Assembly (NCBI GenBank): GCA_045538535.1
Contig: JAZSRN010000074.1
Location: forward strand, 1 to 8,556
From: RUG14219 sp045538535
Lineage (GTDB): Bacteria; Cyanobacteriota; Vampirovibrionia; Gastranaerophilales; Gastranaerophilaceae
Length of the DNA: 8,556 nucleotides
Direction of reading: 5' to 3'
In this document: positions 1 through 6,631 of the stretch, one piece after another
Layout: each line of letters opens with the position of its first letter
Numbering within the stretch: position 1 is the first letter of the stretch
The notes under the pieces: generated by a model
What the model was told of the DNA's origin: nothing
What the model saw: the letters and a program-made list of their open reading frames with translations, nothing else
Database searches by the model: none
Translations under genes and position numbers: made by a program

Positions 1-7
1 TAGAATT

Positions 8-38
8 TATTTGTAATAATTTTAAGTAATTACAAATA
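8..38. repeat. 10-bp perfect inverted repeat
   Basis: TATTTGTAAT (8-17) is mirrored perfectly by ATTACAAATA (29-38) across 11 nt. No T tract follows on either strand, so it does not look like a terminator. It could be an operator or cruciform for a gene left of the window. In DNA this AT-rich a repeat of this size can arise by chance, so confidence in function is low. Confidence 0.3.
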
Positions 39-82
39 TCTAATGTTCGAACTTTTATTAAAAACTATAATCAAGTCTATGT

Positions 83-125
83 AAGAAAAAACGCCTTCTA
101 AAAATTTATTAGAAAGCGTTTTCTT
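83..125 (-). terminator. Rho-independent terminator of tRNA-Gln
   Basis: Read on the minus strand, an arm at 125-110 pairs with an arm at 100-83 around a 9-nt loop. The core is AACGC-T-TTCTA against TAGAA-G-GCGTT with one T-G wobble, followed by a run of six T. It begins eight bases past the tRNA 3' end, so it should end that transcript. The plus-strand T run is shorter, so action in both directions is possible but weaker. Confidence 0.75.
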
Positions 126-132
126 AAATAAC

Positions 133-204
133 CTGGGGCGAAAGGATTCGAACCTCTGAATGCCTGGACCAAAACCAGGTGCCTTACCACTTGGCGACGC
201 CCCA
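133..204 (-). tRNA. tRNA-Gln (anticodon TTG)
   Basis: The reverse complement folds into a complete cloverleaf of 72 nt. The acceptor stem TGGGGCG pairs with CGCCCCA, with discriminator G. The D arm is GCC/GGC. The anticodon stem CCTGG/CCAGG encloses loop TTTTGGT, giving anticodon TTG, which reads CAA (and CAG by wobble) for glutamine. The T arm has loop TTCGAAT with stem AGAGG/CCTTT, including one G-T pair. The 3' CCA is not encoded: GGT follows the acceptor, so CCA must be added after transcription. It is a single-gene unit with its own promoter and terminator. Confidence 0.97.
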
Positions 205-251
205 ATATTCTGTTGTTTTGTTGCCTAACTTTTTATCCGGCCACAGCTACT

Positions 252-279
252 ATCATACTGCCTAAAAATCTTTTGTCAA
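252..279 (-). promoter_or_regulatory. sigma70-type promoter of tRNA-Gln
   Basis: On the minus strand a perfect TTGACA -35 (279-274) lies 16 nt before TATGAT (257-252), one base off the consensus -10. Predicted initiation near 245 leaves about a 40-nt leader before the tRNA at 204, to be removed by RNase P. It is the closest match to consensus in the window, as expected for a stable RNA gene. Confidence 0.8.
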
Positions 280-287
280 TATTTAAT

Positions 288-314
288 AAAAAAAATACGG
301 AATTTACATTCCGT
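288..314 (-). terminator. Rho-independent terminator after the 174-residue gene
   Basis: On the minus strand ACGGAAT (314-308), loop GTAA (307-304) and ATTCCGT (303-297) form a perfect 7-bp hairpin with a 4-nt loop. An A and eight T follow (296-288). It lies about 60 nt past the stop codon of the minus-strand gene at 377 and separates that transcript from the tRNA-Gln promoter. Confidence 0.8.
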
Positions 315-376
315 TTTCTTCTTCAAAAATCTTTTTAAAGGGGTAATTGGGGTAAATCGACTTAATTAATTGGTAA

Positions 377-901
377 TTATACGCTCGTGTTTGTCTTTAA
401 GACATTATGAGCGATTCCTGCAAACATTCCGGTTAGCGCCCCCGCTACAACAAATGGTGTCGTTGGTCTGAGACGTTTGACTACACCTTCGTATGCCGAA
501 ATGCAATGTCTACTCATCGTTGCTGCTGATTCGTTTACGTGTGATATGATGTTTTTGAATTCTATTGCATCAACTGATTTTTGACCACCAAGGCTTTTTA
601 TCTTGGCATTTATGTTTGTGATGTTTATTTTCTCTTTATTATCTATCATTTTGATGAAGGTATCTTGAGCTAAACTTTTGTTTTTTACGTTACGAATTGC
701 GTCAATTTCGTCTGCTTTTATTTTTGCAGATTCAACTCGTGCAATTTTTAAAATTTTGCGGTAGTTTGCGTCTTTTTCTTGCTCCTGTATCGGAAGCATG
801 TACTTTGATAAATAACCTACTCCTGCACCGGTAGCTGAGGTAATAGCTACGGTTGAAAGCATTCCGTTGTCACTGTTTGATTGAATAGCTCTTACTGTCA
901 T
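377..901 (-). CDS. Unrecognised 174-residue protein with two hydrophobic ends
   Basis: I do not recognise this protein. Residues about 14-31 form a Gly/Ala/Thr-rich hydrophobic stretch (around ATGAGVGYL) and residues about 148-166 a second one (PFVVAGALTGMFAGIA). Between them lies a charged, probably helical region of about 110 residues rich in Lys, Ile, Asn and Glu. The small-residue spacing in both stretches recalls helix-packing or membrane-inserting segments; whether they span a membrane is open. There is no signal peptidase site or lipobox. The start is supported by AGAGGA 8 nt before the ATG. It lies 165 bp behind the wecA-like gene in the same direction with no terminator between, so read-through is possible. 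No convincing promoter is visible between 902 and 1066. A hairpin terminator follows it. I have real confidence that it is a gene and none in a function. Confidence 0.8.
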   Translation of the reverse strand: MTVRAIQSNSDNGMLSTVAITSATGAGVGYLSKYMLPIQEQEKDANYRKILKIARVESAKIKADEIDAIRNVKNKSLAQDTFIKMIDNKEKINITNINAKIKSLGGQKSVDAIEFKNIISHVNESAATMSRHCISAYEGVVKRLRPTTPFVVAGALTGMFAGIAHNVLKTNTSV

Positions 902-1066
902 AGTTAAAATCCTCTACTTAACTAGTACCTACAAAAACAAATGAACATACGATTCCTCATCGGAATTTAATCCTTTTAAAAATCATATGGGTGAATTTGC
1001 ACTTAAATATTTTACACTTCACGTATAAAACTGAGTAATCAAATTCATGGGGATTTTAACACATGA

Positions 1067-2113
1067 TTATTTTTTTGTCAACCCTTTTATAAAATTTAAT
1101 ATTAACATTATAACGACAATTGTTACAATATAAATAAGATACATTAAGACGGTTTTTTCGCCCATAAATAAAGAGGCCAATGCTCCGGCCATAATTGCAA
1201 CTGAAGATAAAATTACAACTGTCTTTCTTTGTGAAAAACCGGCGTGTAAAAGTTTGTGGTGTATATGTTCAGCATCTGCAACAAACGGTGATGAACCTTT
1301 TGCAATTCGTCTTAGGCTCGAATATGTGATATCCATAATTGGAACTGCCAAAACTACAAACGGCAAAAGGATAGCCAAAGTTGCTGCTTTCATTACTCCT
1401 GTGATTGAAATTGCTGCTAACAAAAATCCTGAAAATAATGCGCCGCTATCGCCCATAAAGATTTTGGCCGGATTGAAGTTATACGTCAAAAATGCAAGCA
1501 TTGAGCCGGCAAGGATAAAACCTATCAGCGCGCTAATAGGTTGTGATGGCGTCATTGCTACTGAGATTAAAGCAATTGTTATCGCGTTGATTGTTACAAC
1601 CGAACCGGCCAAGCCGTCTACGCCGTCTATAAAATTAAAAGCATTGCTTATGCCGACAATCCATAATAGAGTTACGGGATAAGAAAATATGCCCAAATTT
1701 ATTCCGCCAAAGAACGGTAAAGTTTCGATTTGAACACCTAATAAATATACAATCGTTGCGATTGCTAATTGGATAAACAATTTGAATTTTGCAGGTAAAT
1801 TAAATATATCGTCAATCAAACCTAACAAAAACATTAATGAGCCACCTAATAAAATCCCTGAAAGCAAACTGCCATAAGGATAATAGCTCATAAACACCAG
1901 ACACAAAAATGTAAGCATTGTGCTTGTCCATATTGCAACCCCTCCGATTCTGGAAATAGGGGCGGTATGAATTTTTCTTTCTCCGGGTTCATCAACGAGT
2001 CCTTCTTTTCGCGAATAACTTATTACTAACGGAACGAGAAACACTCCGATTAGATATGCAATTACGGCGCCAATAATATGTGTGTGTTGTAATGATAGTG
2101 ATTTTATAAACAT
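1067..2113 (-). CDS. WecA/TagO-type undecaprenyl-phosphate sugar-1-phosphate transferase
   Basis: This integral membrane enzyme should transfer a GlcNAc-1-phosphate-type sugar from its UDP form to undecaprenyl phosphate, the first membrane step of teichoic acid, O-antigen or related polymer synthesis. It has 348 residues and many hydrophobic helices. Family motifs appear in order: ERKIHTAPISRIGG (45-58), metal-binding DD at 101-102 in the DDIFNLPAKFKL block, NAFNFIDGVDGLAG (157-170), GDSG (221-224), and HIHH (283-286) in the cytoplasmic loop. The HIHH loop and the RK-x-H block favour WecA/TagO over MraY, whose natural substrate is the UDP-MurNAc-pentapeptide. AAAAGG lies 5 nt before the ATG. 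It starts 14 nt after glyA, so the two are very probably cotranscribed. Which sugar it uses, and which polymer it starts, cannot be read from the sequence, so I give no symbol. The protein ends in a short Lys-rich tail. No terminator is evident after it. Confidence 0.93.
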   Translation of the reverse strand: MFIKSLSLQHTHIIGAVIAYLIGVFLVPLVISYSRKEGLVDEPGERKIHTAPISRIGGVAIWTSTMLTFLCLVFMSYYPYGSLLSGILLGGSLMFLLGLIDDIFNLPAKFKLFIQLAIATIVYLLGVQIETLPFFGGINLGIFSYPVTLLWIVGISNAFNFIDGVDGLAGSVVTINAITIALISVAMTPSQPISALIGFILAGSMLAFLTYNFNPAKIFMGDSGALFSGFLLAAISITGVMKAATLAILLPFVVLAVPIMDITYSSLRRIAKGSSPFVADAEHIHHKLLHAGFSQRKTVVILSSVAIMAGALASLFMGEKTVLMYLIYIVTIVVIMLILNFIKGLTKK

Positions 2114-2127
2114 ATTTACCTTTTAGA

Positions 2128-3366
2128 TTATTGATATATTGGGTATTTTTTGCAAAGTTTAATTGAGCGTTCTTTCAAATTTTGCAATCCCAATTCATTG
2201 TCTGATGAATAAATTGCAGACGCAATAATTTTTGCGACTTCAACCATGTCTTCTTCCTTGAAACCTCTGGTTGTAACTGCCGGAGTGCCAAGTCTTATTC
2301 CGCTTGTAACGAAAGGACTTTGAGGGTCATTAGGAACGGTATTTTTGTTGGCTGTAATTCCGACTTTTTCAAGTACATTTGCCATATCTTTACCGGTTTT
2401 GCCAGTTCTTCTCAAATCAAGTGTCATAAGGTGGTTTTCGGTCATACCGCCAACGATATCCAAACCTTCATCAATCAAACCTTGTGCAAGTGCTTTTGCG
2501 TTTTTGATGATTTGTGCGGCGTAATCTTTAAATTCCGGTTTCGAAGCTTCCAACAATGCCACTGCTTTTCCGGCGATTATGTGTTCAAGAGGGCCCCCTT
2601 GAATTCCTGGGAATATAGCTTTGTCTATTCCTTGTGCGTGTTCCGCTTTGCACATTGTTATTCCGCCTCTTGGGCCGCGTAGAGATTTATGGGTTGTTGT
2701 TGTAACAAAATCAGCATAAGGTGCCGGAGATGGGTGTAAACCAGCCGCAACAAGTCCGGCTATATGTGCAATATCTGCAAGTAAATATGCTCCGACTTCG
2801 TCTGCGATTTCTCTAAATTTTTTGAAATCTATAATTTTAGAATAATTACTTGCACCGCAGATAATAAGTTTTGGTTTATGTTCAAGTGCCATTTCTCGTA
2901 CGTTGTTATAATCAATGTTTCCTTCTTCGTCGACTCCGTAACTTTTTACGTCAAAATATAGGCCGGAAAAATTAACTGGCGAACCGTGTGATAAATGTCC
3001 ACCGTTTGACAAATCCATACCCAAAACCTTATCACCCGGTTTTAGGCAGTACATAAATACGGCCATATTTGCTTGTGCACCGCTATGTGGTTGTACATTG
3101 GCGTGGTCCATTCCAAAAAGTTCACATGCTCTTTTTTGTGCGATTTCTTCTATCACGTCGATATGTTCACAACCGTTGTAAAATCTTTTGTGTGGTTTAC
3201 CTTCGGCATATTTATTCGTCAAAACACTCCCGCAAGCTTCCATTACAGCCTTGGACGTAATATTTTCGCTTGCAATCAACTCGATGTTGTATTGTTGTCT
3301 TTCAAATTCTTTTTCTATTTGTTCCGCAATTTGCGGGTCAATTTTTTTAATATTTTCCAAGTTCAT
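2128..3366 (-). CDS. glyA: Serine hydroxymethyltransferase
   Basis: This cytosolic PLP enzyme interconverts serine plus tetrahydrofolate with glycine plus 5,10-methylene-tetrahydrofolate and is the main entry of one-carbon units for thymidylate, purine and methionine synthesis. At 412 residues it is the usual bacterial length. Visible landmarks are IASEN (31-35), the RFYNGCEHID block (61-70), HSGAQAN (94-100), GGHLSHGSP (122-130), DIAHIAGLVAAG (198-209) and TTTTHKSLRGPRGG (222-235), in which K227 forms the internal aldimine with PLP. The start is well fixed: GAGGTGA, a near-complete anti-SD match, sits just before the ATG. A near-consensus promoter between the dxr stop and this start lets it be expressed apart from dxr. 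With a leader of only about 20 nt there is no room for a glycine or other riboswitch. It is followed directly by the wecA-like gene. Confidence 0.98.
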   Translation of the reverse strand: MNLENIKKIDPQIAEQIEKEFERQQYNIELIASENITSKAVMEACGSVLTNKYAEGKPHKRFYNGCEHIDVIEEIAQKRACELFGMDHANVQPHSGAQANMAVFMYCLKPGDKVLGMDLSNGGHLSHGSPVNFSGLYFDVKSYGVDEEGNIDYNNVREMALEHKPKLIICGASNYSKIIDFKKFREIADEVGAYLLADIAHIAGLVAAGLHPSPAPYADFVTTTTHKSLRGPRGGITMCKAEHAQGIDKAIFPGIQGGPLEHIIAGKAVALLEASKPEFKDYAAQIIKNAKALAQGLIDEGLDIVGGMTENHLMTLDLRRTGKTGKDMANVLEKVGITANKNTVPNDPQSPFVTSGIRLGTPAVTTRGFKEEDMVEVAKIIASAIYSSDNELGLQNLKERSIKLCKKYPIYQ

Positions 3367-3394
3367 AGTTCACCTCACATATTCCCGAGCATAA

Positions 3395-3423
3395 ATTATA
3401 TAAAAAATATGAAATCGTTGCAA
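3395..3423 (-). promoter_or_regulatory. Promoter of the glyA-wecA unit
   Basis: On the minus strand TTGCAA (3423-3418) and a perfect TATAAT (3400-3395) are separated by 17 nt. The -35 begins ten bases past the dxr stop codon. Predicted initiation near 3388 gives a leader of about 22 nt carrying the glyA ribosome binding site. This makes glyA-wecA a unit of its own, though dxr read-through is not excluded because no terminator separates them. Confidence 0.8.
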
Positions 3424-3433
3424 GTTTGTTGCG

Positions 3434-4573
3434 TTATATTCTATTGATTAATGCCTTTGTCTTTGTTCTTATTTCTTCATCTATTTTAAAAATATCATCA
3501 ATTGTAGGATTTTGAACAATCTGATGTTCTTCAAATATTTTTGATGTAATTTCGTAGATATTAAAAAGTTTGATTTTATTATCTAAAAATGCAAAAACGG
3601 CTTCTTCGTTTGCGGCATTAAGGCAAACCGGAGCTGAACCGCCAATTTTTCCTGCTTTATAGGCGAGTTTTAAGAATGGGAATTTTTCAAAATTAGGCTT
3701 TTCAAAATCAAGCCTTGCGATTTCAGAAAAACTAAAACTTTTTGATTTTATTCCTTCAAATCTGTCTGGGTATGAGATTGCGTACTGTATAGGGATATGC
3801 ATACTCGGTAAACCAAGTTGTGCAACAACACTTCCGTCTTTGTATTCGACTGCGGAATGAACAATACTTTGAGGGTGAATAACAACATCAATTTTGTCGT
3901 AATCAATGCCGAAGAGGTGGTGTGCTTCAATGATTTCTAACCCTTTGTTCATTAAAGTCGCACTATCAACGGTAATTTTTCTTCCCATATTCCAGCGAGG
4001 GTGTTTAAGAGTTTGTTCAACGGTGGCATTTTTGATGTCTTCAATAGATTTGTTTAAAAATGGGCCGCCGCTGGCAGTAATAATAAGTTTTTCGATTTGT
4101 GAAATATCTTTTATACATTGATGTATTGCGCAATGTTCGCTGTCTACCGGAACGATATTCACGCCTTTTTCTTTTGCTTGTTGCATTACAATTTCGCCGG
4201 CCATAACGAGAGTTTCTTTATTTGCGAGCGCAATATCAATGCCGTTTTCGATAGCGGTAAGGGTTGGTTTTAAACCGATTTTGCCTGATACTGCAACGAG
4301 AATAATGTCATTTTCTTTGTTTGCGCAAAGTTCATCCAGACCTTGTGCGCCATAAAGGTTTGTTGCATTTGAAATTTTTACGTCTGTACAGTTGGAACAA
4401 ACATATTTTGGTCTGAATTTTTCGACTTGTTTTTGCAAAAGTTCAATGTTATTTCCACCGGCAAGCCCTATGATTTCAAATTTATCCGTAAGTTTTTCCA
4501 AAACTTCTAATGCTTGTGTGCCAATAGAACCGGTTGAGCCTATTATACTAATTTTTCGTTTCTTTGTTTCCAT
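3434..4573 (-). CDS. dxr: 1-deoxy-D-xylulose 5-phosphate reductoisomerase
   Basis: Dxr (IspC) makes 2-C-methyl-D-erythritol 4-phosphate from DXP with NADPH, the committed step of the MEP route to isopentenyl diphosphate, in the cytosol. It has 379 residues, near the family's usual length. The N-terminal NADPH fold carries GSTGSIG (12-18). The metal and catalytic segment is PVDSEHCAI (142-150), with D144 and E146 as expected ligands. SGGPF (168-172) follows, then HPRWNMG (191-197) with the conserved His, the VDSATLMNKGLE block (202-213) with the third acidic ligand E213, and HPQSIVHS (233-240). The C-terminal NAANEEAV block (319-326) is also present, so it looks fully active. The start at 4573 has no Shine-Dalgarno sequence. 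A TGA closes the frame just upstream, so no earlier start exists, and the position matches the family N-terminus. A TACAAT hexamer lies 6 nt before the ATG, which suggests leaderless translation. It diverges from the GGDEF gene. Confidence 0.98.
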   Translation of the reverse strand: METKKRKISIIGSTGSIGTQALEVLEKLTDKFEIIGLAGGNNIELLQKQVEKFRPKYVCSNCTDVKISNATNLYGAQGLDELCANKENDIILVAVSGKIGLKPTLTAIENGIDIALANKETLVMAGEIVMQQAKEKGVNIVPVDSEHCAIHQCIKDISQIEKLIITASGGPFLNKSIEDIKNATVEQTLKHPRWNMGRKITVDSATLMNKGLEIIEAHHLFGIDYDKIDVVIHPQSIVHSAVEYKDGSVVAQLGLPSMHIPIQYAISYPDRFEGIKSKSFSFSEIARLDFEKPNFEKFPFLKLAYKAGKIGGSAPVCLNAANEEAVFAFLDNKIKLFNIYEITSKIFEEHQIVQNPTIDDIFKIDEEIRTKTKALINRI

Positions 4574-4579
4574 AAAATA

Positions 4580-4585
4580 ATTGTA
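4580..4585 (-). promoter_or_regulatory. Candidate -10 element of dxr
   Basis: TACAAT on the minus strand lies 6 nt before the dxr ATG, placing initiation on or next to the start codon. No acceptable -35 is seen 16-18 nt upstream, so this rests on the -10 match, its spacing, and the lack of a Shine-Dalgarno sequence. Confidence 0.4.
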
Positions 4586-4620
4586 TCATAAATATCATTT
4601 TAAGATGGTATTGATTTAGT

Positions 4621-4649
4621 TTGAAAAATATGTTAATATTTATTATAAA
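4621..4649 (+). promoter_or_regulatory. Promoter of the GGDEF gene
   Basis: TTGAAA (4621-4626) and TATAAA (4644-4649) are separated by 17 nt. Initiation near 4656 leaves a leader of about 18 nt that holds AAGGAA (4661-4666) at good distance from the ATG at 4674. It shares the 100-bp spacer with the start region of dxr, back to back. Confidence 0.7.
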
Positions 4650-4673
4650 GAGAGAATAATAAGGAAGTTATTT

Positions 4674-5546
4674 ATGAGAAATGTAGTTGTTTATACAAGT
4701 AAAAATGAATCTGTCTTGGCAGATGTTTTGGCCAAAATTGATGAGACTAATGTTAGAATTGAAAGTGCAGAAAATCTAAAAGACTACGAACTTTTGAATC
4801 CTAGCTTAATTGTTGTAGAAGATGTTCCTAACATCAAAGATGTGTTAATGGTGACAAAATTTAAATCTCCGGTATTATTTATCGGTGATGTCTTTAAGGG
4901 TGCGACTGTTCGTGCGGTAACTTTTGATTTTATAAACACTCCGGTTGATAATGTGGAATTAACAATTCGCGCTACTGCGCTTTTGAAATACAAAGATTTG
5001 AGAGACAAGTTAAAAGTTGTTTCTACGACTGATGAATTAACCGGATTGCATAACCGAAAATATTTGCACGAACGTCTTGAGCAAGAAATTTCTCGTTCAA
5101 AACGTTACGGAGACAAATTGTCTTGTTTATTGTTTGATTTAGATTATTTTAAAGTTGTAAACGATATTTATGGTTATGATTGGGGCGATGTGTTGCTAAA
5201 ATCTATTGCCGAAAAATTGAAAGGTATTATTAGAAAAGAAGATATTTTGACTCGTTACGGCGATGAAGAATTTTTGGTGATTTTGCCGAATACATCTGAA
5301 GCAAATGCATTTTTATTCGCCGAAAGATTTAGACGTGATATTGAAAAAATGGAATTTATTCCGGCTGGTGAAGAAGAAAGACATCCGGTTACGATTTCCG
5401 GCGGAATTTCTACTTATCCTTGTCTGGAAAATACTGAAGAAGATGCAAATACAATCATCAGATACGCTGAACACGCACTGTATAATGCGAAAAAGCGCGG
5501 TAAAAATAAAATTGTTCAGTTTTCACAATTGAATTTAGGTGAATAG
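4674..5546 (+). CDS. Diguanylate-cyclase-type GGDEF protein with degenerate receiver domain
   Basis: The protein has 290 residues and two parts. Residues about 1-108 look like a CheY-type receiver fold, ending in a DFINTPVDNVELTIRATALL segment like the receiver beta5-alpha5 region, but the acidic pair after beta1 is missing. The usual phospho-acceptor position (LIVVED) appears to be Glu49, and the conserved Lys of beta5 is replaced by Thr89. It is probably not phosphorylated. Residues about 115-285 are a GGDEF domain: TTDELTGLHNRKYL (118-131), FDLDYFKVVND (154-164), an RxxD inhibitory-site motif (RKED, 187-190) five residues before the signature, and the signature itself as GDEEF (196-200) instead of GGDEF or GGEEF. 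SGGIS (242-246) and the ALYNAKKRGKN end are normal. It should make cyclic di-GMP from two GTP if active, but the Asp in place of the second Gly leaves this uncertain. There is no membrane segment, so it is cytosolic. AAGGAA gives a good ribosome binding site. It is transcribed alone and ends at a terminator. Confidence 0.93.
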   Translation: MRNVVVYTSKNESVLADVLAKIDETNVRIESAENLKDYELLNPSLIVVEDVPNIKDVLMVTKFKSPVLFIGDVFKGATVRAVTFDFINTPVDNVELTIRATALLKYKDLRDKLKVVSTTDELTGLHNRKYLHERLEQEISRSKRYGDKLSCLLFDLDYFKVVNDIYGYDWGDVLLKSIAEKLKGIIRKEDILTRYGDEEFLVILPNTSEANAFLFAERFRRDIEKMEFIPAGEEERHPVTISGGISTYPCLENTEEDANTIIRYAEHALYNAKKRGKNKIVQFSQLNLGE

Positions 5547-5565
5547 AATAATTAAATAACGATTG

Positions 5566-5594
5566 AAAACACCGGTAAAAGGCCGGTGTTTTTT
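5566..5594 (+). terminator. Rho-independent terminator of the GGDEF gene
   Basis: AAAACACCGG (5566-5575) pairs perfectly with CCGGTGTTTT (5583-5592) around a 7-nt loop, and the T run extends to 5594. It begins 20 nt past the stop codon and is the strongest terminator in the window. It isolates the glucokinase gene from the GGDEF transcript. Confidence 0.9.
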
Positions 5595-5603
5595 ATTAAA
5601 TAT

Positions 5604-5648
5604 TTCTTGAACGTATTTTTTGTGTTAGAATTAATTTGCGTTTATAGT
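5604..5648 (+). promoter_or_regulatory. Promoter region of the ROK glucokinase gene
   Basis: Several overlapping candidates exist and I cannot choose between them. One is an extended -10, TGTTAGAAT (5623-5631), with a poor -35. The second is TTGAAC (5607-5612) with ATTAAT 17 nt on. The third is TTGTGT (5620-5625) with TATAGT (5643-5648) 17 nt on. The last would start transcription near 5655, inside the first possible ATG, which supports the later start at 5668. Confidence 0.45.
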
Positions 5649-5667
5649 AAATATGGGGATTAAGATT

Positions 5668-6621
5668 ATGGCAAAAAATAGAATTGGAATAGATGTTGGC
5701 GGGACAAATGTAAAAATTGCGCTTGTTAATGATGAAGGGCAAATAATTTATTCAAATTCGGTTCCGACTCGTGCGGAAATGGGCTACGAATATACCGTAA
5801 ATAACATAAAACAAGCGATTTATGACTTGTTAAAAGAAACAAATCTTGCGGCAAAAGATATTCAAGGTATTGGATTTGGTTTTCCGGGACAAGTTGATTA
5901 TAAACAAGGAATCGTAAGAAATGCTCCGAATATTCCGGGATGGGTAGAAGTTCCTATTGCAAAACTTATTGAAGATGAATTTAATATTCCTACTCGCGTA
6001 GACAATGATGTGCGTTGTGCTGCGTTGGGTGAACTTAACTACGGTGCGGGCAAAGGTTGTGAAAACCTAATTTGTATTACTGTAGGAACTGGTATTGGTT
6101 CAGGATTGATTATAAACGGCAAATTGGTACGTGGTGCTTCAAACGCGGCAGGTGAAATCGGTCATATAAAACTTCAAATGCATGATGGCCCTATATGCGG
6201 TTGTGGTGATACAGGTTGTATGGAGGCATTTGCTTCGGGTCCGGCAATCGTTGCAATGGCAGAAGAATATATTAAAGGTGGTAAATCAACAAAATTCCGC
6301 GAAATGGCAAATGGTGGGGCTATTACTCCGTTTATCGTTTGTGAGGCTGCAAAAGCCGGTGATCCGGTTGCAAGACGAATTTTTACCATAATGGGTGAAT
6401 ACATTGGAATTGGTATGGCAAGTGTTGTTAATTTGTTAAACCCTGAAAAAATTATTATTGGTGGTGGAGTTGCAGATGCCGGAGATATTCTGATTGCACC
6501 TTTAGTTGAAATCTTGAAAAAACGTGCCATGAAGATTGCGGGCGAAACCGTTAGTATTGTTCCTGCGCAATTGGGTAACACTGCGGGTGTTATCGGGGCA
6601 AGTTTGTTGATTGAAAGTTAA
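5668..6621 (+). CDS. ROK-family glucokinase
   Basis: This cytosolic kinase probably phosphorylates glucose to glucose 6-phosphate with ATP. Counting from 5668 it has 317 residues, typical of bacterial ROK glucokinases. Motifs in order are: phosphate-binding DVGGTN (9-14); GIGFGFPG (67-74); sugar-binding and catalytic NDVRCAALGE (113-122) with D114 as expected base; TVGTGIGSG (138-146); EIGH (163-166); and the zinc motif CGCGDTGC (177-184), whose Cys177, Cys179 and Cys184 with His166 should bind zinc. GGGVAD (265-270) lies in the second ATPase half. There is no helix-turn-helix, so it is an enzyme and not a ROK repressor. An in-frame ATG at 5653 has no ribosome binding site, whereas GGGGA lies 8 nt before the ATG at 5668, so I use the latter. 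Glucose is the best guess; another hexose or N-acetylhexosamine is possible. Its stop codon is one base from that of the next, convergent gene. Confidence 0.93.
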   Translation: MAKNRIGIDVGGTNVKIALVNDEGQIIYSNSVPTRAEMGYEYTVNNIKQAIYDLLKETNLAAKDIQGIGFGFPGQVDYKQGIVRNAPNIPGWVEVPIAKLIEDEFNIPTRVDNDVRCAALGELNYGAGKGCENLICITVGTGIGSGLIINGKLVRGASNAAGEIGHIKLQMHDGPICGCGDTGCMEAFASGPAIVAMAEEYIKGGKSTKFREMANGGAITPFIVCEAAKAGDPVARRIFTIMGEYIGIGMASVVNLLNPEKIIIGGGVADAGDILIAPLVEILKKRAMKIAGETVSIVPAQLGNTAGVIGASLLIES

Positions 6622-6631
6622 TTTAATCAAC
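6606..6631. terminator. Weak hairpin straddling two convergent stop codons
   Basis: GTTGATT (6606-6612) pairs with AATCAAC (6625-6631) across 12 nt, covering both stop codons. The stem is AT-rich and the following T run on the plus strand is only four bases after a gap (TCTTTT), so termination here is uncertain. It is listed because nothing better separates the two convergent genes. Confidence 0.25.

Noticed and set aside
45..52. GTTCGAAC palindrome as a LexA box
   Set aside because: The half-sites are in inverted order and without the spacer of the known GAAC-N4-GTTC box, and no SOS gene is adjacent in the window.
922..960. 12-codon ORF (minus strand, MRNRMFICFCRY) before the 174-residue gene, as a possible leader peptide
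   Set aside because: The AAAGGA upstream of it is about 10 nt away and the peptide shows no regulatory codon run; in a 165-bp spacer such a short frame is expected by chance.
1254..1682. 142-codon open frame on the plus strand
   Set aside because: It lies wholly antisense to the WecA-like gene, whose motifs are unmistakable. It has no ribosome binding site and is a typical shadow frame of a membrane-protein gene.
3367..3394. Glycine or other riboswitch before glyA
   Set aside because: The predicted transcription start leaves a leader of about 22 nt, too short for an aptamer.
3073..3447. 124-codon open frame on the plus strand
   Set aside because: It is antisense to the N-terminal part of glyA and crosses the glyA promoter; its composition is Phe/Cys-rich as expected of a complement frame.
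5653..5667. ATG at 5653 as the start of the ROK glucokinase
   Set aside because: It has no ribosome binding site and adds residues before the normal family start, while GGGGA is well placed for the ATG at 5668.
6174..6581. 135-codon open frame on the minus strand
   Set aside because: It is antisense to the zinc-motif and C-terminal half of the ROK glucokinase and shows no motif or start signal of its own.
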